64,000 nt of DNA from positions 1 to 64,000 of the forward strand of contig CAVSVP010000017.1 in assembly GCA_963731125.1 (NCBI GenBank), written 5' to 3'. The stretch is from CAVSVP01 sp963731125 (GTDB lineage Bacteria; Pseudomonadota; Gammaproteobacteria; Competibacterales; Competibacteraceae). Each line of letters opens with the position of its first letter. Position 1 is the stretch's first letter. Position numbers and translations under genes: made by a program. Shown piece after piece: positions 9,487 to 18,668 of this stretch. Below the pieces are notes generated by a model that saw nothing but the letters and a program-made list of their open reading frames with translations, did no database searches and had not been told where the DNA came from.

Positions 9487-10123
9487 GCAGAACATTTTCT
9501 GCTGCTTACCACCAATTTATTGAGCTAATTCAATAGATTGTACGATAAATACTGCTCACAAACTGGGGGAAGATCCGGTAACAAGAAACCACATCAGCGC
9601 GTCCCGCGTCAAGCCAAGCGCCGCCTCAGCGGTAGCGCCCAGAGCCGGGGGGAAACGGGGGTCGGTGAGTTGTTCAAGACCATTCCGCATGTTTTCCCGG
9701 ACTTGTTGGAGCGCTTGCGCGAGCTGGAGGCTGGCCGAGGTAAGTCGGACTACGCACTGAGCGAAATCCTGATGGCAGGGATTGCACTGTTTATTTTCCA
9801 GCAGGGCGCGCGCAACGCGTTTAACAATAAGCGCCAGGCAGCCAAGTTCAAACGGCCCGACCAGAAGCTGTTCAAGCTGCATCTGCCGCATCGGGATACG
9901 GTACACCGCGTGCTGTGTCGGTGGGCCGATGCGCCGCTCGCGCGCCTCCAGCAGGGGCTGGTGAAAACGCGACTGGAGAAGAAGGTGCTGCACCCGTACC
10001 GCTTGTGTAAGCGCCACGTTGTGGTCGCCATCGATGCCACCGGCACGATGAGCTTTACCGCGCGGCACTGCGAGCAGTGGTTGCACCAGACCTGCAAGAG
10101 CGGCCCAACCACCTCCTTTCATA

Positions 10124-11235
10124 AGTAATCAATCACAAGTATTTTAACATTTTATGAGAATGCGATCTGGTATTCAGTGCCGATGTTTCTCAGGATCTTA
10201 AAGAGCTCTTCTCTGAGACTGGAAAAGGATTCGTAGGCCGAGAAGGGCAACCATTCATATTTGATCTTGCGCCACAAGATTTCGATCAAATTTAATTCCG
10301 GTGAATACGGGGCGAGGAATTCTAGCTGCAGACCGTTAGCGTGCCAGCGTTCCCGGTTTGCCGCAACCGCTTCGCTGGTATGGAGCGAGGCATTATCGAG
10401 TACCACGACGGTGGGTTTTTCTCGGGTCTTGGCAAACGCATCAAAGCAGGCGATCACGACCGCGGTATCGATGGTGCCCTCAAAGACATAGGACTGAACT
10501 TCACTCGTCCGATCCATAAACCCGAGCACATGGAGCCGCTGGCTGTGGGACGCGGGTAACTCGATCGTCTCGCCGCGGGGTTGCCACGCGTAAGCCATCG
10601 CCGGGACGAGGGTAAAGCCGGACTCATCAAAATAATACCGCTCAATCGCCCCGCTCGCCTCGCGCTCAATCAACTCGGCAAGCCGTTCCACCGAAGCGGC
10701 AAACGCCTGGGGATCGCGCTTGTCTTTAAGCGATTGTCGCACCCGCTTCCACACCCGCCCGGCCCGTCTGCACAACCGTTTAATCGTCGTCATACTGACC
10801 TGCTGCCCGCCGCGCTTCTCTAACGCCGCCAGCACCCGCTTGAGGGAGCGTGGCTCCGCTTCGAGCCACGCCAGCACCGGCGCTTCTTCCGCGGCGCTGA
10901 GTTTGCGCGGCCGACCACTGCGCGCTTGATCCAGTAACCCCACTAACCCCTGACGCGCCCACGCTTTCAGCCAACCTGGAAACCGTCTGCCGACACACCC
11001 CATAGATCGCCGCGATCGCTTGAACCCGATAACCCGACGCACTCAGCAAAATCGCATGGGCGCGCATCCGTGTCCAATGAAACGGGTGGTGTTGGTGCAT
11101 CTCTTGTAGCGTCACCTTCTCGGGCTCGCTCAGGGGGGTTACCAATAGCATAAGTCGCCTATCACAAATGGGGCTCTAGCATAGAATAAGGTTACCTCAT
11201 TTTTACTTTTGTTAAAATACTTATGGCCGACTACT
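10124..11235 (-). mobile_element. IS630-like element 1 nested in ISC
   Basis: The outer repeats read inward as AGTAATCAATCACAAGTATT (left) and AGTAGTCGGCCATAAGTATT (right). A TA duplication flanks the element (10122-10123 and 11236-11237), as expected of IS630. Length is 1112 bp, with the transposase on the minus strand. Confidence 0.85.
10152..11151 (-). pseudogene. IS630-family transposase, two overlapping frames
   Basis: The first frame starts at 11151 (MLLVTPLSEPEKVTLQEMHQ) and carries the helix-turn-helix up to GVCRQTVSR. The second continues WLKAWARQGLVGLLDQARSG, IERYYFDESGFTLVPAMAY, TVVVLDNASLHTSEAV and LEFLAPYSPELNLIEILWRK, the DDE motifs of IS630. The switch is needed near 10972 at AGGTTGGCTG, where one T looks inserted. 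There is no obvious slippery heptamer, so mutation is more likely than programmed frameshifting. Confidence 0.8.
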
Positions 11236-12300
11236 TAACGTCCTGGAGGCCAAGCTGATCCCCCCCCCATGGCTTGGCGATCTCGCTGGCCAGCGAATGG
11301 ATCGCCAACCCGCTGGACGAGGATGAGAAACAGGCCGGTGAAAGGCGCGCCTTCGGGCGTCTGGCGGCTACGCTCAAGCGGCGCTATCCGCGCTTGCCGA
11401 GGTGGCTGAGCGCCGCTGGCCTGTCCCCCTATCAAGGCTTTTTCGAGATCTGCCAGGCGAACGGCTGGGCCTTTATCCTGGCCTTTAACGACGGCAACCT
11501 GCCCAGCGTCTGGGAAGAGGTGCGGGCGTTACTGCCGCTCAATCCAGACCAGCACCGCCACGAGCGCCGCATCCAGGGCCCGGCGCGGATTGCGCAAGAC
11601 TTTCGTTGGCTAACCGACCTCGACTATCACGGCCATCGACTCCAGTGGCTGGAATGCGTTGAGACGCTTACCCCCAGCCAGTGCGGCGAGTCCACCCGCA
11701 GCCGCTTCGTCCACGTGACCAATCTGGCGGTGACCGCGGCCACCGTCGCCATGCTCAGCCGCACCGGGCGCTTGCGCTGGAAGATCGAAAAGGCGGGCTT
11801 CAACAGCCAAAAGCATCAGGGCTACGCGTTGCAGCACCAGTATGCACGGGGCAGCTGGCCAGGGGCGAAGAACTATTATCAGTGCCTGCAAATCGGCCAT
11901 TTGATCAATCAGCTGACGGTCCTGAGCACGGCCTTTCAGCCGCTGTTGCACGGCAAGATCACACGCCGCCACCGGTCCCAGACGAGGATGGCGTTTCTCC
12001 TGTACGGTCAGCTGCGCCGCTCCACCCTCAAGAAACTCACCCAACGCCGCTGTCAGATGCGCTTCACTTAGCCCCAGGTGGAGATCGCCTGCGCCGAGAT
12101 TCAGGCCTTACCCTACAGCCCTAGGAGACTGCGCTATACTCCAGACCGACAAGGCGAACGCCAGCTGACTTCGGCAACGGTGACCGCCGTCATTGGCGGC
12201 GATTACGGGCCAGAAGCACAGGCCCGTGGCGCCCTGCAATCGACCGCATCCTCACGTCGGCTTACACTGGGGGGGACGCTCTGAATTGCTGAGCGCCTTC

Positions 12301-14090
12301 CAGCGATTCAGAACGTCACTGCCTGTTGGGGTCCAAGTTAGCCGGTTGTCAAACACTGGGCGCAACTTGGCGGTACTCCTTGCTCGCCAACGCTGACCCG
12401 GAGGGCGGTGTGGGTTGAACCAGCGAGGTTAGGGGATCAAGTGGTGTGAGGTTGGGCGTGAGGCGATCTCCCGGGGCCGAGGGGTTAACCTGAATTACGG
12501 AGCAGGCGTCTCCTGTCGAGATTACGTGAAGCGCACCTGGAAGCGCCGCTGGGCTAGGGCGTCGAGGGTTGAGCAGCGCAACCGACCGTAAAGGAGGAAG
12601 GCGATCATCGTGCGCCACCGATGACGGAGGGTGGTCTTGCCCTGCCACAGGGGCGCGAAGGTGGTGCTCAGGACCCTCAACTGATTGATGAGATGACCGA
12701 TCTGCAGGCACTGATAGTAATTTTTTGCCGCCTGCCAGTTGCCGCGCGCAGACTGGTGTTGCAGGGCATAGCCGAGGGTTTTCTGGGTGTTGAACCCTTC
12801 GGTTTCGATCTTCCAACGCAGGCGCCCGGTGGCGCTGAGCCCGACGACCGTGGCGGCGGTGACGGCGAGGTTGGTCAGGTGAACGAAGCGGGTGACGGGT
12901 TGCTCACCGCGCTTAAGGTGACTGATCGTCTCGAGACAGTCGAGCCACTGGAGCCGATGGCCGTGATAGTCGATGTCGGTGACCCACGCAAACGCCTGCT
13001 CGATCAACTCCGCGCCTCGGACGCGCCGCTCGTGACGGTGTTGGCCCGGGCTGAGCGGACGCAATGCCTGCACTTCCTCCCAGACGCTGGGGAGGTTGCC
13101 GTCTTGGAAGGTCAGGAGAAAGGCCCAGTGGTTGGCGCGGCAGGCATCGAAAAAGCCCTGGTAGGGATAGAGCCCGTCGGCGGTCAGACAGATCGGCAGG
13201 CGCGGGTAGAGTTGCTTGAGCGTGGCCGCCAGGCGCCCGAACGCCTGGCGCTCGCAAGCCTGTTTTTGATACTCGCCCACCGGGTTGGCGATCCACTCCG
13301 TGGCCAGCGAAATGGCAAAGCCGTTGGGGGTGATCAATTTGGCCTCCAACCCGTTATGAAAGTAAGTGGTTTTGCCGGTCTTCGAGGTCTGATGCAGGCA
13401 CTGTTCGCAATGCGGGTCGGCACAGCTCATCGTGCCGGTGGCGTCGATGGCCACCACAAAATACTGGCCCAACAGGCGGTATTTGTGCAGCGCTTTCTTC
13501 TCCAGCAGGGTTTTCACCAACCACTGCTTGAGCCGCTCCAGCGGCTCGTCAGGCAACCGACACAGCACCCGGTGCACCGTGTCCAGGTGCGGCAGCCGGA
13601 GCTTAAACAGCCGACGGTAGTGTTTCTCGAACTTCGCCTCCTGGCGCAGGTTGTTGAACGCATTCCGCGAGCCTTGTTGAAACAGGAACAGCGCGATGGC
13701 CGCCATCCGCATTTCACTCAACGCATAGTCCGATCGACGCCGGCAGTCTTCGAGTTGCCGGAGCTGTTCGAACAAGTCTGGGAAAAAATGGTGGATCGTC
13801 TTGAACAACTCACACACCATCGTCTTACCCTGGCTCTTGGCCGGAGCAGTTAACCGCTTGTTCGCTTGACGCCGGGTGGCGGGGCGTGCTTTCTTTTGCT
13901 GCTGGCGTTGAAGGCGAGCGTTGGCGCGCTTCTTCATAGGGCCGCCGCTTGGACCAAAAAAGCTCTATGATACCGCCTTCAACGCCTCAACGGAGCCCCC
14001 TAACGGCGCCAAATAGCCGGAAAAATATTTTTTAGATTATAGTTTAACGCGTTGATTTTAATTATTTTTTATCAATGCTCTGAATCGCTG
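12301..14090 (-). mobile_element. ISA copy 2, complete, with 8-bp target duplication
   Basis: The terminal repeats are CAGCGATTCAGAACGTC (12301) and the complement of CAGCGATTCAGAGC (14077-14090). The 8-bp GCGCCTTC is directly repeated at 12293-12300 and 14091-14098. Length is 1790 bp. It is inverted relative to copy 1 and inserted at the very end of ISC. This copy defines the ends of the element. Confidence 0.92.
12522..13937 (-). CDS. ISA transposase, intact second copy
   Basis: The 471-residue product has the same length as that of copy 1 and is very similar: MKKRANARLQRQQQKKARP, VVAIDATGTMS, LTADGLYPYQGFFDA, WKIETEGFNTQKTLGYAL. The differences are scattered substitutions without indels, suggesting that both copies have been under similar constraint. 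The gene lies on the minus strand with ATG at 13937. Upstream the element contains an AT-rich stretch near 14020-14075 that could hold its promoter. With full ends and a clear target duplication this is the best candidate for an active element in the window. Confidence 0.88.
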   Translation of the reverse strand: MKKRANARLQRQQQKKARPATRRQANKRLTAPAKSQGKTMVCELFKTIHHFFPDLFEQLRQLEDCRRRSDYALSEMRMAAIALFLFQQGSRNAFNNLRQEAKFEKHYRRLFKLRLPHLDTVHRVLCRLPDEPLERLKQWLVKTLLEKKALHKYRLLGQYFVVAIDATGTMSCADPHCEQCLHQTSKTGKTTYFHNGLEAKLITPNGFAISLATEWIANPVGEYQKQACERQAFGRLAATLKQLYPRLPICLTADGLYPYQGFFDACRANHWAFLLTFQDGNLPSVWEEVQALRPLSPGQHRHERRVRGAELIEQAFAWVTDIDYHGHRLQWLDCLETISHLKRGEQPVTRFVHLTNLAVTAATVVGLSATGRLRWKIETEGFNTQKTLGYALQHQSARGNWQAAKNYYQCLQIGHLINQLRVLSTTFAPLWQGKTTLRHRWRTMIAFLLYGRLRCSTLDALAQRRFQVRFT

Positions 14091-14260
14091 GCGCCTTCTA
14101 AGGTGCTTGACTTTCAGGATTGTAGGACGGTCAATTCCGTTTCAGTTCGTAGCAGTCAGCACCTGCAAAGGCCACAAGAACTGCGACAGTGGCTGGAAGG
14201 TAAGTCTGTTACATAAGTCCTAAATTAATAAAGCAAAAAATCGCCAGTTAGGAGAAGTTA

Positions 14261-15823
14261 ATGCCATTGAGCGGAAATCCCCTTGACGCGCCACTGCCGA
14301 TCTCTCATCTACTTCGTTCGGGGTTGGAAAGCCGGCCGGACAGCATTGCGCTAGTTTCGGCTGCAACCCGTTTGACCTGGAACGAGCTCGATGAAAGGAC
14401 AAATAATCTCGCGGCCAATCTTCTGGGATTGGGGCTACGCCCGGGCGAGCGTGTTGCCTCGCTGATGCCCAACCGGGCCGTTCTGTTAATGCATTACATC
14501 GCCTGTATGAAGGCCGGTCTTGTGGCGGTGCCGCTCAACTACCGATACATGCCGCCGGAGATCGACCATGCTCTCGAAGTCAGCGAGGCTTCGATATTGC
14601 TCGCCCACGCCGAGCGTGATCAAGACCTTGCCGCCAGCCAGTTCGCCCGGCGTCTGCCGCGGGGCCTGATTAACTATGGAGCAAGCGACGGCAGGAGCCC
14701 CCGCTTCGAAGAGTTGCTAGAGCCGGCCGCGTCGCGCAGCGAGCTGCCTGCTCCCAATCCGGGCCACGCCGCGTTTATCTTTTTTACGTCGGGCAGTACC
14801 GGTCCGGCGAAAGGCGTCACCCACTCCTTGGCGAGTCTAGGTTGGATGTTCGCCAGTACGGCCGCGGCCTTTGAGTTTACCGCCAACGACGTGGTATTGC
14901 CGGGTTCGTCGATCTCCCATCTTGGGGGGTTTGTCTTTTCCTTCGCCGCGCTCGCCGTCGGCGCGCGCGTGGTCGTTGCCAGAACCTTCGACAGCGATGA
15001 GCTGTTGCCGCTACTGCGTGAGGACCGGCCGACGGTGCTTTGTATGCTGCCCACGGCGATGCTGCATCTGGTGCGCGATCACGGCGCTACCCGTGACGAT
15101 TTTAAGTCGTTACGCGTTTGCCGCAGCGGGAGTGACAAGGTTCCGGCCGAGCTCGAGCGCGAGTTCACCAAGTTGACCGGTCTGGTGATTGACGAGGGCT
15201 ACGGGATGACTGAAGTCGGTTTAGCCGCTCTTAATCCCCCTTCGGGAGTTATCAAGTTGGGTTCCATCGGACGGTCGGTGCCTGGCTTCATGCTGTCGAT
15301 CCGTCACGAAGCCGGTAACGAAGCGCCAACCGGCACCGCAGGCCGCCTGTGGATTAAGACGCGCAGCGCCATGGTCGGTTACTGGAATAATCCAATGGCA
15401 ACCAAGTCCGTGTTCCGCGACGGTTGGCTCGACTCGGGCGATCTTATGAAGGCTGATGCGAACGGCTATCTTTGGTTCTGTGGACGCAAGAAACAGATCA
15501 TTGTCCATGACGGCTCGAACATCTGCCCGCAAGAGGTCGAGGATGCGCTGCTCGAGCACGAGGCAGTGGACAATGCCGGTGTCGTCGGTATACACGATCT
15601 CATGCACGGCGAGAATGTGCGTGCTTACGTGGCGTTGAAGCAAGGTATGGCACGGCCGACCGTCCAGGAATTAATCCGATTTGCACGTGAGCGAGTCGGT
15701 TACAAGGCGCCCGAAGAGATCGAGTTTCTCCAAGACATGCCACTCAATCCCACCGGCAAAGTCGACCGGGTGAGGCTTAAACACATGGCGGAGCAACGCC
15801 ACGCGAGCGCAGCGTCAGGATGA
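14261..15823 (+). CDS. Acyl-CoA synthetase / AMP-dependent ligase
   Basis: This 520-residue class I adenylate-forming enzyme activates a carboxylic acid with ATP and usually transfers it to CoA. Diagnostic motifs appear in order: P-loop FFTSGSTGPAKG (175-184), EGYGMTEVG (about 315), GWLDSGDL (about 395), GRKKQIIV, and NPTGKVDR with the conserved catalytic Lys near 500. No transmembrane or carrier domains are present. ATG 14261 follows TTAGGAGAAGTTA, a good RBS. The substrate cannot be told from sequence; the size fits short/medium-chain or aryl acid ligases. The upstream neighbour was lost to ISA insertion and a terminator-like hairpin follows, so it is probably monocistronic now. Confidence 0.9.
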   Translation: MPLSGNPLDAPLPISHLLRSGLESRPDSIALVSAATRLTWNELDERTNNLAANLLGLGLRPGERVASLMPNRAVLLMHYIACMKAGLVAVPLNYRYMPPEIDHALEVSEASILLAHAERDQDLAASQFARRLPRGLINYGASDGRSPRFEELLEPAASRSELPAPNPGHAAFIFFTSGSTGPAKGVTHSLASLGWMFASTAAAFEFTANDVVLPGSSISHLGGFVFSFAALAVGARVVVARTFDSDELLPLLREDRPTVLCMLPTAMLHLVRDHGATRDDFKSLRVCRSGSDKVPAELEREFTKLTGLVIDEGYGMTEVGLAALNPPSGVIKLGSIGRSVPGFMLSIRHEAGNEAPTGTAGRLWIKTRSAMVGYWNNPMATKSVFRDGWLDSGDLMKADANGYLWFCGRKKQIIVHDGSNICPQEVEDALLEHEAVDNAGVVGIHDLMHGENVRAYVALKQGMARPTVQELIRFARERVGYKAPEEIEFLQDMPLNPTGKVDRVRLKHMAEQRHASAASG

Positions 15824-15828
15824 CAGCC

Positions 15829-15855
15829 GCCCAAGCCTACAAGGCAGGCTTGGGC
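15829..15855. terminator. Hairpin after acyl-CoA synthetase gene
   Basis: The 10-bp perfect stem GCCCAAGCCT / AGGCTTGGGC has a 7-base loop and lies 6 bp after the stop codon. No T-run follows, so it may act as a 3' stabilising hairpin or a weak terminator. Confidence 0.55.
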
Positions 15856-15937
15856 TACAGGTGATGGCATTGCTCATAACGGTAAAAATACCAGATCAAA
15901 CCTGCGTAAACATTTTTAATTTATTTGTAAAATTGTA

Positions 15938-17318
15938 CTCTCTATGACGGATTCTGTTGATGGTGTTTTGAGCCGTTCATAGAGCCTGAGATGAGCAAGT
16001 TCTTTAACCCATGGTCTGTATACCGTTTGCCATTGAGTCGCTCGGCCGGACATTGCCGAGCGTGATGCTTTTTCACCGTGGCGGGTGACGAAGGACAGAA
16101 GTTCCCCAACAAGGCCAGCGCGCGCACGCGTTGCTCAGCGGAGGTCAGCGTGCCGTGGAAGTCCTGTGCGTTAAAACAGGCTCGATCGAGAAACCGTATC
16201 AATCGATCCACCAGCGCGCTGGTGCGATGCGCGGGTTGATGATCATAGCTTCGGCTGAACGGCGCCCGCTTGTCACACAAATCCAGGGTATGGTGTTTCA
16301 TCGGTGAGTCGGGCAGCGTCGCTTCGGCCCACTCGCGCAACCGGCGCAGGCGTTGGGCAAAGGCGGCCTTGTTGGGGGCACGGTAGGCGTGCCAGACTTT
16401 CTGGGCCACCGGTGCGAAGACTTCAGTCAGGGCCTTGGTCGCTCGATCACGGATTTTCAAAACCGCATGGAGGAAGCACAACATGACGGTAATCGGTGGA
16501 AACAGCGCCTTCCACGCCCCTTGAGTCGCCGGCCAACCATCGGGGTTCACGGTCTCAGGTGCATAGTCCGGTGCCAGTGTCCGGGCTTCCTCAGCAACCA
16601 CACCATAGGCTTGGGTCAACGCGGCTTCCGAAGCCGCGTCGGTGACCGCCGCACCCAGGATACAGCCCGCACCGGCGGTCGTGGCGATGTAACTCTTCGC
16701 TTTGTCCAACCGCCTGTGCTTCTCATCAGCCACCCCGTCTTGCGGTAGCCGCTCCGGCGCTTTGCCCGTCGTACCGACCACACTGAACCGGCCCAGGCCC
16801 TGCTGCCGTCGATACCAGTCCCTCGCATCGCGCCCAAACCCATAGGCCAGCGCCCAACCCGGCACCTGAAATCGCATCAAACACAGGCCCTTTTCAACCG
16901 CCGCCACGGACCCGCTCAGATACGGCAGCACAAACGCCGGCGCCACCGTCCACCCCGTCTCGCCCGCATTCAATCGAACTCGCCGGCAGCGTAGCTGTTG
17001 TTTGCGCGAAGGTTCGGTAAACCCATACCGCGCATAGCCCCGCTCGAATGTATCGGGAAACCGTTCCGGATACCGCCCGTACCACTCATCCAGGTGCGCT
17101 TTGGCAAACGCCTTGTCCGTCATAAACCGCCCGTAATCAGCTTCGCTGATCGGCAAGCAAAGGGTTCGATAGCCTCGCTTCAAGGGTTGCGCTACCATAG
17201 TCATGGCTGCCTCCGGGCATCGGGATGTCGGGTTGGGTGGTGCTAACCCATAACATCTCTTACTCGGAGACAGCTTGCAACTCGATTTTAGCCCATCAAC
17301 AGAATCCGTTACAAAGAG
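15938..17318 (-). mobile_element. Complete IS of unassigned family, 8-bp TSD
   Basis: The inverted ends begin CTCTCTATGACGGATTCTG (left) and CTCTTTGTAACGGATTCTG (right, complement) and share TTGATGG after that. The 8-bp AAATTGTA is directly repeated at 15930-15937 and 17319-17326. Length is 1381 bp. The transposase stop codon lies inside the left terminal repeat. Confidence 0.85.
15942..17204 (-). CDS. Transposase of unassigned IS family
   Basis: ATG 17204 lies behind GGAGGCAGCC and yields 420 residues; the open frame extends upstream but the RBS fixes this start. Visible segments include YGRYPERFPDTFERGYARYG, VNPDGWPATQGAWKALFPP followed by a Cys/His/Leu-rich region (VMLCFLHAVLKIRDRA), and CPAERLNGKRYTDHGLKNLL near the end. 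An acidic triad is plausible but I cannot assign it confidently. Its position between clear terminal repeats with an 8-bp target duplication shows that it is a transposase. The frame is intact. Confidence 0.75.
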   Translation of the reverse strand: MTMVAQPLKRGYRTLCLPISEADYGRFMTDKAFAKAHLDEWYGRYPERFPDTFERGYARYGFTEPSRKQQLRCRRVRLNAGETGWTVAPAFVLPYLSGSVAAVEKGLCLMRFQVPGWALAYGFGRDARDWYRRQQGLGRFSVVGTTGKAPERLPQDGVADEKHRRLDKAKSYIATTAGAGCILGAAVTDAASEAALTQAYGVVAEEARTLAPDYAPETVNPDGWPATQGAWKALFPPITVMLCFLHAVLKIRDRATKALTEVFAPVAQKVWHAYRAPNKAAFAQRLRRLREWAEATLPDSPMKHHTLDLCDKRAPFSRSYDHQPAHRTSALVDRLIRFLDRACFNAQDFHGTLTSAEQRVRALALLGNFCPSSPATVKKHHARQCPAERLNGKRYTDHGLKNLLISGSMNGSKHHQQNPS

Positions 17319-17406
17319 AAATTGTAAATCCTGGCCTGAAGGTGCCATGCACCGCTCAGCGAGTCGGTGATGGCGAGGGTTTGGTGGTTCAATACTCCGC
17401 TAATAC

Positions 17407-18066
17407 TTACTTTGGTTGCGGTACGATCCGCAGATACGGTTTCAGCGCTTTCCAACCGCCTGGGAATTTCTCTTTAGCCGCCTCGTCAGATACCGCAGGC
17501 ACGATGATAACGTCTTCACCCGGCTGCCAGTTGACGGGAGTCGCTACCTGATGTTTTGCCGTCAACTGCATTGAATCGAGTACCCGTAGCACTTCATCGA
17601 AGTTACGACCGGTGCTCATGGGGTAGGTCAGCATCAGTTTGATCTTTTTGTCCGGTCCGATTATGTACACGGTGCGCACGGTAGCATTGTCCACGGGTGT
17701 GCGCCCTTCTGAGGTGTCGCCGGCTTCAGCGGGCAGCATGTTGTATAGCTTCGCCACCTTCAGCTCCGGATCACCGATCATCGGATAATTGACAGAGTGA
17801 CCTTGAGTCTCTTCAATGTCTTTGGACCACGCAGTATGATTGCTGATCGGATCAACACTCAGGCCGATGATTTTGCAGTTGCGTTTGTCAAATTCCGGTT
17901 TAAGACCCGCCATATAGCCGAGTTCAGTAGTGCAGACTGGGGTAAAATCTTTCGGGTGAGAGAACAGAATGGCCCAACTGTCACCAATCCATTCGTGGAA
18001 GTTAATAGGACCCTGAGTGGTTTCGGCCGTAAAGTTTGGTGCTTCGTCGTTAATTCGTAATAACAT
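17407..18066 (-). CDS. 1-Cys peroxiredoxin (Prx6 class)
   Basis: This 219-residue cytosolic peroxidase reduces H2O2 and organic hydroperoxides. The peroxidatic motif DFTPVCTTELG places the catalytic Cys at residue 45. No second resolving Cys is seen in the usual Prx1 position, and the long C-terminal half (VYIIGPDKKIKLMLTYP, STGRNFDEVLRVLDSMQLT, WQPGEDVIIVPAVSDEAA) is the Prx6 dimerisation domain. Length is typical. Start ATG 18066 follows AGAGAGCAGTT. An IS lies just downstream, but its end is about 90 bp beyond the stop codon, so the gene is intact. A terminal sequence resembling IS5/IS903 ends (GGCTTTGTTGCATAAATC, 18133-18150) lies in its upstream region. Confidence 0.93.
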   Translation of the reverse strand: MLLRINDEAPNFTAETTQGPINFHEWIGDSWAILFSHPKDFTPVCTTELGYMAGLKPEFDKRNCKIIGLSVDPISNHTAWSKDIEETQGHSVNYPMIGDPELKVAKLYNMLPAEAGDTSEGRTPVDNATVRTVYIIGPDKKIKLMLTYPMSTGRNFDEVLRVLDSMQLTAKHQVATPVNWQPGEDVIIVPAVSDEAAKEKFPGGWKALKPYLRIVPQPK

Positions 18067-18179
18067 AACTGCTCTCTTTCTGTCGTTCGCCCAATTAGCA
18101 ATGTAATTATAGAATTACTTTGTCATTTTACCGGCTTTGTTGCATAAATCATTTTAAAACGCGGTCACCTCCTATGTTG

Positions 18180-18626
18180 ATTATTATGCACCAGAGCAGT
18201 TATCGGGCCGCGATTGGCAAGGCGGAGCGCCCGCATGGCTACAGACGGATTGGCTGCACCCAGTTTGGCTGCAGCCGGCGTCAGGCGGCGGAACACTGCA
18301 AGGTGTTCATGCGCGAAAGGCGAAGGCAACCCCGAATTTGGGCGGAACTGAAACAAAAGATCCACCTTGGCGACGCGCATTGTGTTGCTCGCATGCAACG
18401 GTTATGGCTCACCAAGGACGATCTGAGTGAATGGACTCGTGGCTAGCGACGTTCCCCAGCCAGGCCGCTGGCTACTTACGCGGCACAGGCGATTGAGCCT
18501 AAACAGACCATGGCCGAAACGTACTGAGCCGGAGGCTACTCGATGACAGAGATTGCCTGCCTCCTTGGCGTGCATTACTCGATAGTTAGTCGGGCTATGC
18601 AGAAGTGGGAGGATAAACAAAAATGA
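18180..18626 (+). pseudogene. Decayed REP-associated / IS200-like transposase C-terminal part
   Basis: The reading frame retains AELKQKIHLGDAHCVARMQR, typical of REP-associated tyrosine transposases, and after an in-frame TGA (18525-18527) the C-terminal helix-turn-helix AGGYSMTEIACLLGVHYSIV ending SRAMQKWEDKQK. The N-terminal tyrosine and HUH motifs are not present. It lies next to an IS4-family copy. I see no palindromic REP units nearby, so it is a fossil. Confidence 0.6.
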
Positions 18627-18668
18627 CTTTTCGGATGAATGTGGTTGTGCAAGACCTGACTCTCAAAC

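Larger units (their letters stand above)
9580..12071 (+). pseudogene. ISC transposase, split by IS630 and frameshifted
   Basis: Part one (to 10121) covers RQAKRRLSGSAQSRGETG, HVVVAIDATGTMSFTARHCE and ends TTSFH. Part two resumes at 11238 with NVLEAKLI, matching ISA FHTVLEAKLITP. Removing the IS630 element and one TA restores that junction. A run of nine C at 11260-11268 then shifts the frame; eight would be needed to reach HGLAISLASEWIANP. The rest, including LSAAGLSPYQGFF and WKIEKAGFNSQKHQGYAL, is open to the stop at 12071. The gene is dead twice over. Confidence 0.85.
9580..12291 (+). mobile_element. ISC: diverged ISA relative, 5' end lost, hosting an IS630 element
   Basis: The transposase-like sequence is clearly related to ISA but diverged throughout. 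The right end GACGCTCTGAATTGCTG (to 12291) corresponds to the ISA terminus. No matching left terminus was found upstream of 9580, so the 5' end is taken as truncated and its exact position is uncertain. An IS630-like element occupies 10124-11235. ISA copy 2 was inserted one base beyond the ISC right end, so three elements abut or nest here. Confidence 0.75.

Noticed and set aside
4947..14090. Inversion of the island between the two oppositely oriented ISA copies
   Set aside because: Copy 2 has matching 8-bp duplications on both sides, so it has not exchanged flanks with copy 1.
14091..14220. A possible gene end (LRQWLEGKSVT then TAA) before the acyl-CoA synthetase
   Set aside because: About 20 codons with no recognisable similarity; too little to call, although it could be the tail of a gene cut by ISA copy 2.
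18133..18150. Solo IS5/IS903-type terminal sequence GGCTTTGTTGCATAAATC
   Set aside because: A single 18-bp match with no partner end nearby; may be a relic but cannot be called an element.
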